Source: Przewalskia tangutica
Taxonomy: Eukaryota > Streptophyta > Magnoliopsida > Solanales > Solanaceae
Reading direction: 5' to 3'
Length of the DNA stretch: 64,000 nt
Assembly (NCBI GenBank): GCA_029844215.1
Contig: CM056724.1
Span: forward strand, 79,937,093-80,001,092
Positions 37,043 through 49,230 of the stretch are shown here, one piece after another. The translations under genes and the position numbers were made by a program. The notes below the pieces were generated by a model. It ran no database searches. It had not been told where the DNA came from and saw only the letters and a program-made list of their open reading frames with translations. Position 1 is the first letter of the stretch; each line of letters begins with the position of its first letter.

Positions 37043-40000
37043 TGTTATACCCCGTATTTTCTGAGTATGTACGTGTGGACGTACGTACGAATTTTGAGCC
37101 TTAAGTTAGGCATGTTTCGAAATTTTGTGCACAACCCCCGTAGAGAGTCGTTTTTCGACGAAACGTTTTCACAGCTTTCGTGGGGAAAATTCCGGCTATG
37201 TCATTTTTAATTTTCGCGGATTTTTCCGAGTGACGAAACATTTTGGACCAACGGGAGGGTGACATGTGTCACCCTCACATTGGAAGCAAGTGGGGTGCTT
37301 TGGACGATTTGGGCGTCCAAGAGGGACGTTTGGCCTTGCACAATTGGTTCCTTGTTTTGGCCTTGTATTGTGCCTTGTTTTGTGGCTTGTTTGGTGCAAT
37401 GTTTTGTGGAGTAGGGTTAGGGTGTACTTGGCTTGATCAAGGCCATACACTTGCCTTGCACATGGCTTGATCTTGGCCATTGGTTGGCCTTTGGCTTTCC
37501 TATAAATACCCCCCTCTCTTGAAGACTTCATTCATCCAAAAATCTTCCAAGTCTTGAAACCCTCCTCCTCTTGTTGACTCTCGTCCAAGAGCCCCTCTCC
37601 CCCTTAAAATTGGCCTTGGCCGAAACCCTCCCTCTTCCCCGTTGAGGTGTGGCCGAGAGGTACTACGCCCCCCACTTTGGAGTGTTCTCGAGGTACCCCC
37701 TTGGTCGAAAGTTGTCTTCCAAGTATTGTTATAATGCCCAAAATACCTTGGCCTTATGCCTTGTTGTATTCCAAAAGTTACCGCTATTCGGAGAGCCCGA
37801 AATACTACCTTTAGTCTCAAACCAAACCCTAAGGAAATCTTCATTGATTGATTGAAGTATTTAAGTGGAAGTTGGTTAGAACTTCTAAGGGTTGTTTGGA
37901 GCGGGGTGGAGCACCCGGAGTTGGAGCTAGACGTTGCTAAGGATCGACATTTAACTTGGATTATTATGGGCTTATCGAGGTAATTATCTTGTCCCTCTAT
38001 TTGTAATTGGAAATTACATGTTGTTAGAATATATAGTTGAAGTATACTATATATAGAACTGAACTTTGTATTTGGCAATGTCTTTTGACTTAAGCTCAAG
38101 AATAAAGAAAAGAATCTGTATTTACTTAGGGTGTATTGCGGAAGACTTGTGTAGTATTGCGAGTAGAATTGTACACGCCCGGTTAGGCGTGTAAACCCCT
38201 GGTTGGCTTGGTGGCGGCCTCGATAGAGGAGGAGATTTCTGTTGTTGCGGAGAGGTCTTTGAATTTTACGTAGAAATGGAACCTTGTGTTTTGAAGTTAA
38301 TAGACGTTTGTGACCTTTTTAGGTGAAAGTACTAAGAGTAGCGTATTCTACTTGAGGAGTGGAAAGGGCTAGCAAGGTTGTAGTACTAGGAGCATTTTGC
38401 TTATTGTCGATACTCGTCGCGAGGTATGTGAACCTCTTCCCATCTCTTCTAGCATGATATGTGTGAACTATGTAGTACGGTAGACGTACATATGTTAACT
38501 GTGTTTGATTGTTTTTAAAACATAAAGTGTTATGACAGCTTTATGTATGTGAGAAAATGGGTTATGGTTTTCGAAAGGTAACTGATGTGAATTATAACTG
38601 GCTTGTTATAATAAAGAACTTGATGTATTTCAAAAGATTTATAAATCGTTTTGAAGGGAGAGTAACACTTGGTTTTAAAGGTTTTAAAAAGAGTTATACT
38701 AGCTTTATGGGGAGTTAGGTATAATGTCTTAAGATGGGTAAAGAAAATGGTTTACTGATGTTAGAAGATAAGAGACTTAACTTATTTATTTTAATGTGAA
38801 TGTTTGTGTGAAACCTCATTCGTGAGAAATGAGTACTTGGTTTTATTTAAAGGGATAATGTTTTACTGATTTCGGAAATCAGAATGTGTATCGACAAACC
38901 ACTGCAGCGTTAATAAAGGAAAATGTATTGACTAATGAATTGTATTATTAAAACCAGTAGAAACCTCCATCTGCATAGAAACTAAGATGAGACAAAATGA
39001 TATTACATTTTCTAGATCATGGCTGCTGTAATAAGATTGTTATAAACAAGAATAAACTACTCACATATATGGCATATGTTACTCAAATGTTTTAAAAGAG
39101 ATTAAGACTATGAGTTATGAAACCTTTCTAAAATAAGTGACTTAAGCATTTGAAATTAGGCAAACTTGAACGTTTGGAAAATAATGTTGTTACTTGATTT
39201 TAAAAAGGGGAAGTATTTTGTTTACTTAATAAGATAGTCACTATTTTAATACTACGGGTATTGTGTGACTTATGTGAAAGAAACGGATCTTTTTAAAGGG
39301 TTTAACGTAAGTAGTACTTTAGGGTTAAAACCCGAACTTTGGCATAAAATGAAAGTACTTTGAGTTGTTGTGAAACTTGCCTATGCTTGTTGTTGTGAAA
39401 CTTGTCTATGCTTGTTGTTGTGAAACTTGCCTATGCTTGTTGTTGTGAAACTTGCCTATGCTTGTTGTTGTGAAACTTGCCTATGCTTGTGATGATAGCC
39501 TTTGGTGTGCAAGTGTGGTGTTTACGTGTTCTGGCGTCTCGAAGAAGTAGGTTGACTTATTGAACTTACTTGGAGCGTCTTGGCGGTGTGGAGAATTCCA
39601 CGGGTATGTTTCCATTTTGATTGCTGTCTTGTTATTGTGGCTACATGGACATGTCTACACCGATGCAGAATTCCGGGGGCATGTGGCCATGCGGCAGGGT
39701 TGATCACCCAGTATATTGTTGTTGATGTTACATGGACGTGTCTACACCGATGCAGAATTCCGGGGGCATGTGGCCATGGGGAATTGGTATTATTGTTGCA
39801 TCATGGACATGTCTACACCGATGCAGAATTCCGGGGGCATGTGGCCATGGGGCATTGGTATTATTGTTGCATCATGGACATGTCTACACCGATGCAGAAT
39901 TCCGGGGGCATGTGGCCATGGGGCATTGGTATTATTGTTGCATCATGGACATGTCTACACCGATGCAGTATTCCGGGGGCATGCGGCCATGATGCGAACA

Positions 40001-40590
40001 TGATTGATGTTGTGGGCGTGAGACCCATAGTTATATTTGAGTGATGACTTGAGGGCGTGAGTCACATCGACATATCGCTTTTATGTTGTGAGCGTAGTTT
40101 GGTTATCATACATGTCTCGCTTTATATAGACTAGTATGATTTCATTCTGATATTTCTGATTTCACATACTTGGTACTGTTATCGACCTCCTTGGGCTGCG
40201 TTCATGCCGCAGTAGAGGTACATCGGTCGTGGATCCTCGCTCTTAGGATCACGATTGGCGTATTGGGAAGCTCCGTTTCTCCGGCGGCTTATCTTTTGGT
40301 ATGTGTTCCCTGAGTTGTAGATTCTTGTACATTCAGGGGTATGGCGGGGCCCTGTCCCGTCATAGTTGTGGTAAATCTTAAGTGCAGAGAAGCTGTGGCG
40401 GGGTTGTAAAGGATTAAACTGTTCGGGTTTTATGTATATACTGAAGGCAACTGTTTTGGTTGGCCTGTTTATTTATTATATCTCTTGTTTCATGACTCAT
40501 GTTTTATTTTCCGCTGGTTTTCTCTTATGTTGTATCACTAGGGTGCCCGGGGTAAGGCACCAGTGACGGGCCCGGGTTCGGGGTGTCACA
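37043..40590 (+). repeat. 3' LTR of D, full length
   Basis: 3548 bp, TGTTATACCCCG to GGGGTGTCACA. TATA at 37501-37508, followed by a C/T-rich stretch. Donor-like GAGGTAATT and GAGGTATGTG are at 37977-37985 and 38421-38430, an inverted repeat at 38475-38489 and a palindrome at 38866-38882. The 25-bp array is at 39364-39488 and the 71-bp array at 39644-39995. R-U5 is about 3 kb, unusually long. Confidence 0.92.
39644..39995 (+). repeat. ~71-bp tandem repeat, 5 units (D 3' LTR)
   Basis: Units begin at 39644, 39731, 39802, 39873 and 39944. The last four are exactly 71 bp apart, with GATGCAGAATTCCGGGG intact. Confidence 0.92.
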
Positions 40591-40654
40591 TAAATCTCTA
40601 AAGGGTTAAGGATATACCTGTATCTACGCGGCACTTCCCCTAGGTCGTTTTTAA

Positions 40655-41573
40655 TCAATCCCGCCCTGTTGGGCGCATAGCTGGGGAAGGTGATGAACTA
40701 TCCACTGATCCCAAAAGCTGAGTCTCTACATCCCCGCCAACTCTGGTTGGACAATTTCTCGCAAAATGGCCCTGCTGGCCGCAAACATAACAAGCTGACG
40801 CAGAAGCACGACACTCCCCACGATGACATCGACCACAACGGCCACACCGAGGTGGGGGTGGCCTCCCCCGGCTAACACCCCCTCCTCTCCGAACCACTGC
40901 ATCCACAACTGGTCTAGTAGGCTGGGCCCTCCTACTTGCATCCTTCCTCATAGAACATTCCCTCGCCATATGGCCCTGACAGTAAGAAAAACAAGCACGA
41001 TAAAAGCGGCACTTCCCGGGATGACGCCGCCACTGTGAACACCGAGGAAAATCGAACCTGTGGAGGACACTGCATCGGGCGAGGCGCATGTCTAATCTGC
41101 TGCGAGCGGTTCGCCTCGAGAGTTACCAAATGATCCCGCCAAACGGGCCTCTTCTGCGATCTTGTTTAATCGATCTCTACCTCTCTCTCTCGGCCGTGCG
41201 CGTAGTCTGACGCATGGCTGGCTCGTTCGATCAAGAGCTACTCCTCACAACCCTTCTTTAGATAAGCATCAATATCCTTGGTATCGGTACATAAAATACT
41301 CTCTGGTGCCAAGTCCCTTGCTAGCAACAGTAGTCTCCTTCCAATCCATATTTTCGCTCCAGTCGTGGGCGAAAGTCCAGATGTCATGGCCGCAGTAGGA
41401 ACTGCTGCCGCTGTGCCAAACTCTGCTGCTGCTGGCGACGTCTCAGAACTCCCCGCATGAAGCATCACCCCAGGTGATGATTGGGCCTGTGCCCTTCTAA
41501 ATCTCTGAACTCCACTCGCAGCTCCCTCGGCTGCCTTGCCCTTCTGGGCCCGAGTTGCCTGGCGCGGAGGCAT
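40655..41573 (-). pseudogene. gag: gag of E-type element with doubled zinc-binding module
   Basis: ATG at 41573-41571 starts RQATRAQKGKAAEGAAS-like sequence, open for about 110 codons. After a frameshift, a second open segment (41089-40655) has two Cys/His modules. The first has RRHPGKC then CFSYCQGHMAREC. The second has CGRCHRGEC then CYVCGQQGHFARNC at about 40792-40751, a perfect CX2CX4HX4C knuckle. An Arg/Pro/Gly-rich linker joins them. Zinc knuckles bind element RNA for packaging. The other gag remnants here show one module. The WDEF gag core is absent, so this gag is short (about 300 residues). Confidence 0.68.
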
Positions 41574-41760
41574 CACTGGTAAAGGAAAGGAATACGTTAG
41601 AGGGGTCCAACTTATAACACAGCTCTAAAGCACGATCTCAGAGTGAGAAGAATGGAAACCAATCCTAAATATCCTATAGCCTCCTGATTATTGGTGTGAT
41701 GCACACACCGATAATCAAGACTCTACTAGATACGGTCTGTAGACACTTTCCGAGGATTAA

Positions 41761-41777
41761 CTGCTCTGATACCACTT
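41761..41777 (-). other. PBS of E-type element
   Basis: CTGCTCTGATACCACTT is the exact complement of the Met-tRNA PBS AAGTGGTATCAGAGCAG. Confidence 0.88.
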
Positions 41778-41778
41778 C

Positions 41779-42498
41779 TGTCACGACCCGTTCCGGGGCC
41801 CGTGACTGGTGCCTTACCCGGGCACCCAAGTAGTCATACATCAGAGAAATCAGCGGAATATAAAACAACCAAGATATGAAACAGTATAGAATAAGACACA
41901 GTTTCTGAAAAAGTTGTCTTTCGGCATATATGTATATAAGTACCCCAAAATGAACAGTTACATCCCAACCTTACAACAGGTCTACAGACCTCTAAGAGTT
42001 TAAAACAACAATGGCGGGACAGGGCCCCGCCATACCCCTGAATACAAATATCTACAACGACAGGACCATACAAAATGCTAAGCTTAGGAGAAGCGAGCTT
42101 TCCCAACGTAAAGCGGTGATCCTAAGAACGGGGATCAACAGTAGTAGTACGTTTACCTGCGGCATGTACGCAGCGGCCCAAGGAGGTCGATCTAACAACC
42201 AAGTATGTGGCGAAAATCGTAAATGAAATCATAGTAGTCTATATAAAGCAGGAGACATGTATGATAACCAAAACTACATTTCACAATAAATAAGCAGTCA
42301 TGTCAAGTCAGGGACTCACGCCCTCAAAGTCATCATAAACCGTACGGGGTAAGTACGAGGGCATAGCCGACTACTAAAACCCACGATACAACAAGGTCGT
42401 AAAGCGTATCATGAGATCTGTCTGGGCACATGATCAAAGCCGCCACTCGCGCGGTATCTAATGCGCGTCTAGCCCGAACTTTCCGTAGCTCGCGTAGG
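41779..42498 (-). repeat. LTR E, left piece
   Basis: Begins TGTCACGACCCG and has family II-like first bases (CCGTTCCGGGGCCCGTGAC) but family I-like later blocks. Cut by F after CGCGTAGG. The flanking GTAGG pairs loosely with ATGGG at 61198-61202, a likely 5-bp duplication of ATAGG with one change on each side. Confidence 0.8.
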
Positions 42499-45378
42499 TG
42501 TCACGACCGATTAGGGCCCGTGTTGGTGCCTTACCCCGGCACCCTAGTGATACAACATCGAGTAATCAGTGGAACATAAACGATACAAGACATATTATGA
42601 AATATGAAACAATAATCGAGAAAAACTTGCCTTTCGGCATATATGTAAATAACAACTTTTCAACATGAGCAGTTTAATCCTTTTTACAAACCACGCCACA
42701 TGATTACTACGGACTCTAAGAATGATATGACAACAATGGCGAACAGGGCCCGCCAAACCCCGAATGTAAACACTTACTACGACAGGGGACTATACCACGA
42801 TAAGCCTCGAGAAACGGAGCTTCCCAAACGCCAAAGCGTGACCACGAGCTAGGATCAACGGCGGTGTACCTCAACTGCGGCATGAACGCGGCCCAAGGAG
42901 GTCGATAACAAAAGTGCCGAGTATGTGAAACTAAAAATCGTAAATGAAATCATAATAGTCTATAAAGCGGAGACATGTATGATAAGCAAACTCTGATTCA
43001 CAACAAATAAGCAAATATGTCAAGTCGTGACTCACGCCTCAAAGTTATCACAATAAAGCATGCGGGGCAAGTGCGAAGGCATAGCCGACTACTAAGACCC
43101 ACGTACCAAAAATACCACAAAGCGTATCCGAGGTCTTTCTAGACCGCACCATGATCGAAGGCGGCCACTCGCCCGCAATATCAATGTGCGTGTCTATCCT
43201 CGAACTCTCGACTCCGCATAGGTCACACACGGACCCGCATGAGGTATTCCTCGAATCATGGTCCTGCACGCTGAGGTATACCGCATCGGCGGCAATAACC
43301 CTCGGTATCCGCCTAGGCTCCGCAACCGCATAGTCTCAAAAGACCGCATAGTCTCAGCAGACGCATAGGAATCCCCGCGTCGGGCTAAACACCGGAATGA
43401 TCAATCCCGGAGCTACCGCACTCGCATAGTCACGAGGACCGCATAGCCGTAAAGACCGCATCAAGGGTGGCAAGCCCTCGGTATAATAAGTCAAAGGGTA
43501 TGTGATACAATAATAGTACAACGCTTAACGTTTAACAACGTAAGCACAACAAGAATGACCCCTTACATCACGATCACACAAGATACTAACACACGTAGCA
43601 TCCTAACATTTTCACTTATCACATCAACAAGAAAGTATTTACAAGGCTATCTCAAACCAAAGATCAAGTTATTCACACAAGGTACTTTAAGCTAACAAGT
43701 TCGGTATCTACCCTAAAGTACTTCATACATTAAATCTTTTAAAAGATCCGTTGCTTTCACATAAGTCACACAATACCGTAGTATAAAATAGAGTAGTATC
43801 TTTTAAATAAACCAAAACACTTACCTTTTAAAATCAAGTAACAACATTATTATCCAAACGCCCAAGTTTGCCTAATTTCAAATGTTCACGTTTCTTATTT
43901 TAGAAAGGTTTCAGAGTTCATAGTCTTATTCATTTAAGAATATAATTCTCTTTTAAACAACTGAGAAAACATAAGTCTTATATGTGAGTAGGATATTCTT
44001 GTTTATAACAATCTTATTACAAAGTAGTGATCTAGGAAATATCATTTTGTCTCATCTTAGCTTCTATGCGGATGGAAGTTTCTCTTGGTTTTAATAATAC
44101 TTAATTAGTCAAAACATTTCCTTTTATTAACGCCGCAGATGGTTTGTCGATACACATTACGATTTCAAATCAAGAAACATTCTTAAGCCGTTATACCTAA
44201 CTTCCCATAAAGCTAGTATAACTCTTAAGTTTTTCAAAACCAAGTATTACTTCTTCTTTCAAAATGATTGAAATCTTTTGAAATACTTCAAGTTCTTTAT
44301 TAACACATAACAAGCCAATTATAGTTCAAATCGATTACCTTTTAAAGACCACAAGTATTTTCTTACCAACATAAAGTTATAACCAACTTCCCATAAAGCC
44401 GTTATAACACTTTATGTTTTAAATCAATCAAATACGTTTAGCACGTATCGTCTACCGTACTACATAGTTCACACATATCATGCTAGAAGAGATAGGAAGA
44501 GGTTCACATACCTCGCGGTAGTATCGACTAATAGCAAACGCTCCAAGTACTTCCAACCGTCGGCTACTCCTTAAGCCAAGTAGATCGCGCCACACGTAGT
44601 ACTTCAACCTATAAGGCCACAAGGCGCTTATTAACATTTAGATCTCATCGTAGAACATTCTACCGAAATCGGCAGCACCTCCCCCCCCGCAACAGCGCAA
44701 ATCTCCTCCTCTATCGAGGCCGGCTACCAAGCCAACCAGGGGGGGGTTATACGTCTAACCCTAACGGGTACAATTCTACTCCACGGTACTACTACACAAG
44801 TCTACTGTAATACAGCCCTATGTAATTACTGATTCGGTATTCTTCTTTAAATTCAGGCTTAAGTCGCAAGACATTGCCGTAAGTATTATTCAGGCTTAAG
44901 TCAAAAGACATTGCTGATAACTACGTTCAGTTCTATATATAGTATACTTCAACTATATATTCTAACAATATGTAATTTCCAATCACAATAGAGGGACAAG
45001 ATAATTACCTCGATAAGCCCATAATTATCCTAGTTTAAATGTCGATCCTGAGCAAGGTTTAGCTCCTACTCGTGCGCTCAGGCCGCTCAAACAACCCTTA
45101 GAAGTTCTAACCAACTTCTACTTATGACTTCAACTACGGGTGAAGATTTTCCTTAGGGTTTCGGTTTGTGGACTAAGTATAATAGTATTTTCTGGGCTTT
45201 TCGTATAGGCATAACCTTAGAATACAACAAGGTATACGGCTAAGGTAATTTGGGCATTATAACAATACTTATGAGAGTATTTCTACACCACAAAGGGGGG
45301 GTATTATACGAAAGCAATTAGGCTAGGGGTACCCGGCCATACTAACAGGAGGGGCGCTACTCGGCCAGGGGGCCTCTT
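42499..45378 (-). repeat. 3' LTR of F, left piece
   Basis: From TGTCACGACC to the insertion point of G. Matches 57844-60714 closely. Two CAGGCTTAAGTC repeat units lie at about 44848-44915. The palindrome near 44157-44175 is damaged compared with 59506-59522. Confidence 0.85.
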
Positions 45379-45772
45379 TGTTATACCGTATTTCAGGGTA
45401 TGCGTAAAGGAATACGTACAAAAGTTTTGGTCTTAAAGTTAGGCCTTGGGCGATTTTTAGGCACAACTCACAAAGCGACGGTTTTAGGCGAAACGTTTCC
45501 ACGGCTTTCATAGGATAAATTCGGCTATGTCATTTCTTATTTTTGCGGATTTTTAGAGAGGCGTAACACTTTGGACCAATGAGAGGCGACACTTTCCACC
45601 CTCTCATTGGTGGACTTGTCGCGGCATTAAGGCCGATTGGAATGCCAAGCCTTGTCATAAAGTTGGCTAGATATTTTGTGTGCAAGTTGGCCAGGACACT
45701 TGCCTAAATCCTCACCCTACACTTGCCTTGCACTTGGCATAATCTTGGCCATTGGTTGGCCATGTCTTGACC

Positions 45773-45780
45773 TATAAATA
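45773..45780 (+). promoter_or_regulatory. TATA box of G 5' LTR
   Basis: TATAAATA about 395 bp into the LTR. The same motif is at 53037-53044 in the 3' LTR. This would drive genomic RNA synthesis. The start site is probably about 30 bp downstream. Confidence 0.75.
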
Positions 45781-46448
45781 CCCCTTGTTGAAGAGTTATT
45801 TCATCCTAAATTGAGCAATCTATCTAAGTCTCAAATCCTCCCTCTCCTCTTGTTGTTTCGTCCAAACACACCCCTCCTTGAGAAGCTTGGCGAGGCTACC
45901 CCACCCCTAGCCTGGCCGAAACCTACCCCCTTGATAGAAAAGTTGCCTTCTAGTATTGTTATAATGCCCAATTTAACCTAGCCCAAATCCCTTAGTACTT
46001 AGTAGAAGTTGTGAGAAACTTCTAAGGATTCTTGGAGCACCTTGGAGCTTTGGATTAGGAGCTAAACCTCGCTCAGGATCGACTTTTTACTTGGATATTA
46101 TTGGGCTTATCGAGGTAAATAATCCTAACCCTCTTTTGTAATTAAAGAATGCATACTGTAGAAGTATTGAAATAAGTATAAATACTTAGAAGGTTTGTTA
46201 AGAATAGAATTGAATGTAACACCTTAGAAGGGTATAAAAGAAGAATATCTGTTTGTACTTACATAGAATTTGTTTTCACGATGAACTTATATAGCTCACG
46301 GGTAGGGTTGTCTGCCCGACTTTCCGTAGAATTGAGGACCCTCTGTTTAGAATGACCTCTGAGAATAGTCTAGACTTTGATAGTTATGCGTGACTATTAT
46401 AAATTTGATTCTCTGCGACATACTCGACTTGGCGGTGGATTTCGCGAG

Positions 46449-46459
46449 AAGGTATGTGA
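46449..46459 (+). other. Possible 5' splice site in LTR leader
   Basis: GAAGGTATGTG fits the plant donor consensus AG|GTATGT. Equivalent sites exist in both families (D 38421-38430; G 3' LTR 53727-53735), while neighbouring sequence differs. No acceptor was assigned. Function is inferred only. Confidence 0.35.
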
Positions 46460-47740
46460 TTCTTCCTATACCCTTGAGCATGATATGTTAAGTATATATA
46501 GTGCGGTGAGACGTACATATGATAATCGGCAATGTCTTTTGACTTAAGCTGAATAATAAGAACCTTGAAATATGTCAAAAGAATAATGAATCATATTTAA
46601 TGTAAGAGTAATATTTGGTTTTAAAACAAAAGCTTAAGAGTTATACTAGCTTTATGGGAAGTAGGTATAACAACTTAAGAATGATAAAAGGCTGTTTACT
46701 TGTTTGTTTATAAAAGCCTTGTATTGATTTACATTAAGTGTAGTAAGATTGGTTGATAGGTAGACATACTATGATCTGCATGTGTTAATTGTCTTGTAAT
46801 GTTGTGAAAGGGGTCATTCTTCTTTGGCTTACGTTGCTAACAGGTAAGTCCGTTGTCTTTATTGTATCACCTACCCTTGACTTATTATACAGGGCTTGCC
46901 ACCCTTGATGCGGGTCCATACGGCTTTATGCGGTCTATGAGACTATGCGGAGGCGGTATGCTCGATTGATCATTCGGGTGTTTAGCCCGACGCGGGGATG
47001 CCACTATGCGGTCCATGGGACTATGCGGTCTTTTGAGGCTATGCGGTGCGGAAGTCGAGGAGAATGCAGGGCTAGCTACCGTCGCGGGGAATACCTCACG
47101 CGGTGCGTGTGTGACCTATGCGGACTACGGAAGTCGAGGACTAGGCACAGAATGATACTATGGGCGGTTGGCCTTGCTTGATCATTCGCGGCCTAGACTA
47201 GACATTCTGATTTTCCTATTCTTTATTGTTGTGATGTGGCACTATGTGCAATTGAACGAATGTATTTGTGAAAAGGTTTTGAATACTTTGATTTCATTTA
47301 AAGTACTTTATAATTTCACATACTTGGTACTGTTATCTTGACCTCCTTGGGCTGCGTTCATCGCGCGAGTTCTAGAGGAAGCGGTACTAGATCCACATCC
47401 TTAGGATCTCTACGTTGGTGTCGGAGCTCACTCTCCGGAGGCTCTACTTTTGGGTATGATCTCCCTGTTGTAGATAGTTTGTGCGATCGAGGGTATGGCG
47501 GGCCCTGTCCGCCATAGTTGTTATTTTCCTTAGAGTGCAGTAGTCATGTTATGCAGTTGGGATGTAGCGCAAAACTTGGTTTATGTATATATCTTAGAAA
47601 GGCAACCTTTTCTTGAGATAAAATGTTCTAATTATATCATGTTGCATGTCTTGTTTTATATTCCGTGATTGTTCTCGATGTATGACTACTTGGGTGCGGG
47701 TAAGGCACGATCCACGAGCCGGGAATGGGTCGTGACAAAA

Positions 47741-47756
47741 GTGGTATCTGAGCTGT
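47741..47756 (+). other. PBS of G
   Basis: GTGGTATCTGAGCTGT three bases after the LTR. It is the Met-tRNA PBS with CAG read as CTG at two places. Confidence 0.85.
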
Positions 47757-47945
47757 TAATCGTCGGAAAGTGTCTAGAGACCGTATCTAGTAGAGTCTTG
47801 ATTATCGGTGTGTTGTGCACCACACCAATAATCGAGGAGGCTATAGGATATTTAGGATTGGTTTCCATTCTTCTCACTCGAGATCGTGCTTTAGAGGCGT
47901 GTTATAGGTTGGACCCTCTAACGTATTCCTTTCGTATGCTTGATT

Positions 47946-49230
47946 ATGCCTCGCGTAAAGCGGCCGGGCGAAGGGCAAAGCGGCGAGGCGCTAGTATGAC
48001 AGAGGTTCACGAGGGCTCGAGCCCGTCTTTACAGGCAATACCTCGACGGCGAGTTCTCGACGCCCGGCCCAGCGGATTTAGGGCCCGCGGCGGTGATGAG
48101 ACCACGGTGCCTACGCCTCCGATCCACCGGCCGGGCGGAAGAGTTAGGAGTACAAGAGATGGCCCGATTACTAGCCAAGGTCGTGGCCGATATGAGAGAG
48201 GTTTGAGGCGGCCATTCGGTGCGATTCCGGCTCGGTAGCACCGTTGTTCACGAGGCGAGATAGTTTGAGGCTACGGACTTCCTAGTTGTAGCCCGCGAGT
48301 TTTACTGGTCGAGGCGGAGGATGATCGCGAGGAATTCATCCGTCGATTCTGAGAAGGATTATGCGGGTGGTCAAGGCTTGAGTCGAGTGCGTGACATTCG
48401 GTTCGCATCGGTGCGTGATACCGCGATCGATTGGTTCGATTCATGGGAGCTTTCGGGAGAGCATGCCTCCTCAGCGGCGTGGGATGAGTTTTGAGGCTTT
48501 CTCACACACTTCTTGCCTCCGCAGATGAGGAGGGCACGATCGGCGATTTTATTCTTGCGAGGCGGGGAGGGCCTTTGTCGAGTACAATGTCGAGTTTGAT
48601 TCATTGGCTCGATATGTCCGGCGTTGGTAGCAGATATGGAGGATAGGGTGCATCGCTACGTCAGGGCTGACGACTATATGGCGTAGTCTTGTGCGGGTGT
48701 GTCCGCCGGCGAGCATGGACATTACGTATGCGAGCTCATGCATTAGGATGCGAGGCGTAGAGACGCGGGTAAGCCGATATCTCGGCGAGAAGAAGGCGCA
48801 AGGCGGTAGGTTCTTTTGGTGGTTCGGGGTGGGCGGCATCGTGAGGTCGGTTGCACCACAATGGCTCGAGCACTCCTACATCATTTGATCTGACCCAGCG
48901 ATCGGCGGTCGGGGCCCGAGGACAGTTTCGAGTAGCGAGGTGCTAACCGTTCGAGGTCTGTTCAGTGTGCCCGTTGCGGTAGATTCCATTCTGGGAGCTG
49001 TTATGCTACTACGGGAACTTGCCATACTTGTGGCCAGCAGGGTCATTCGCGAGTTTGCCGGCCGGCGTGGCGGGTAGGGCCCGGCCTACGAGTCTGTTGC
49101 GCTTCCATCCCAGCGATTACTCGCCGGGCGAGTGCAGAGATCGGCCAGTCGCGGCAGAGGTCGTGGCGCAGGTCCCAGTTCTAGCGGTCCTCAGAACCGC
49201 ATTTATGCTTTGTCCAGCCGACAGGATCAG
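47946..49230 (+). pseudogene. gag: gag region of G
   Basis: Start chosen at ATGCCTCGCGTAAAG (47946), the family context. A basic N-terminus is followed by the retrotransposon gag core at 48475-48535 (AWDEF, then GFLTHFLPPQMRR across one stop). An Arg-rich linker follows, then zinc-binding residues at 48966-49046 (CARCGRFHSGSC, then CHTCGQQGH). The last Cys is lost to a small deletion. The coat protein would package RNA. At least five frame changes are visible. The partner C has different breaks in the same gag, which supports sequencing error over shared decay. Confidence 0.75.

Larger units (their letters stand above)
31840..40590 (+). mobile_element. Element D: non-autonomous family I element with truncated 5' LTR
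   Basis: Plus strand: truncated 5' LTR (31840-34963), PBS, internal 34964-37042 (2079 bp), PPT, full 3' LTR (37043-40590, 3548 bp). The two LTRs are near identical over 31846-34963 and 37486-40590, including long stretches without a change. The internal region has a gag remnant and no pol domain. On the right it abuts E-type internal sequence at 40591. The left flank was lost by the rearrangement, so no target duplication can be scored. Confidence 0.88.
45379..47737 (+). repeat. 5' LTR of G
   Basis: TGTTATACCG to GGGTCGTGACA. TATA box at 45773-45780 (CCTATAAATACCCC), then a CT-rich Y-patch-like stretch. Donor-like GAGGTAAAT at 46112-46120 and AAGGTATGTG at 46450-46459. TATGCGG-rich short repeats at 46915-47110. 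About 1.95 kb lies downstream of TATA. Confidence 0.92.

Noticed and set aside
37500..38099. 199-codon open frame on the minus strand, the longest in the window
   Set aside because: It is antisense to the LTR of D and covers TATA, the C-run tract and leader. It is truncated in the partner LTR, and homologous frames in A and B are short. No protein family is recognisable.
39580..40044. Long open frames in three phases over the 71-bp array (also 34026-34378)
   Set aside because: The unit is not a multiple of three and simply lacks stops, so all phases stay open. There is no start context, and the frames lie in an LTR.
40591..41778. Reading this as the right half of B internal 2
   Set aside because: It diverges clearly from B internal 1 (25930-26964), whereas 30449-31839 is nearly identical to B. 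It belongs with the distinct LTR E.
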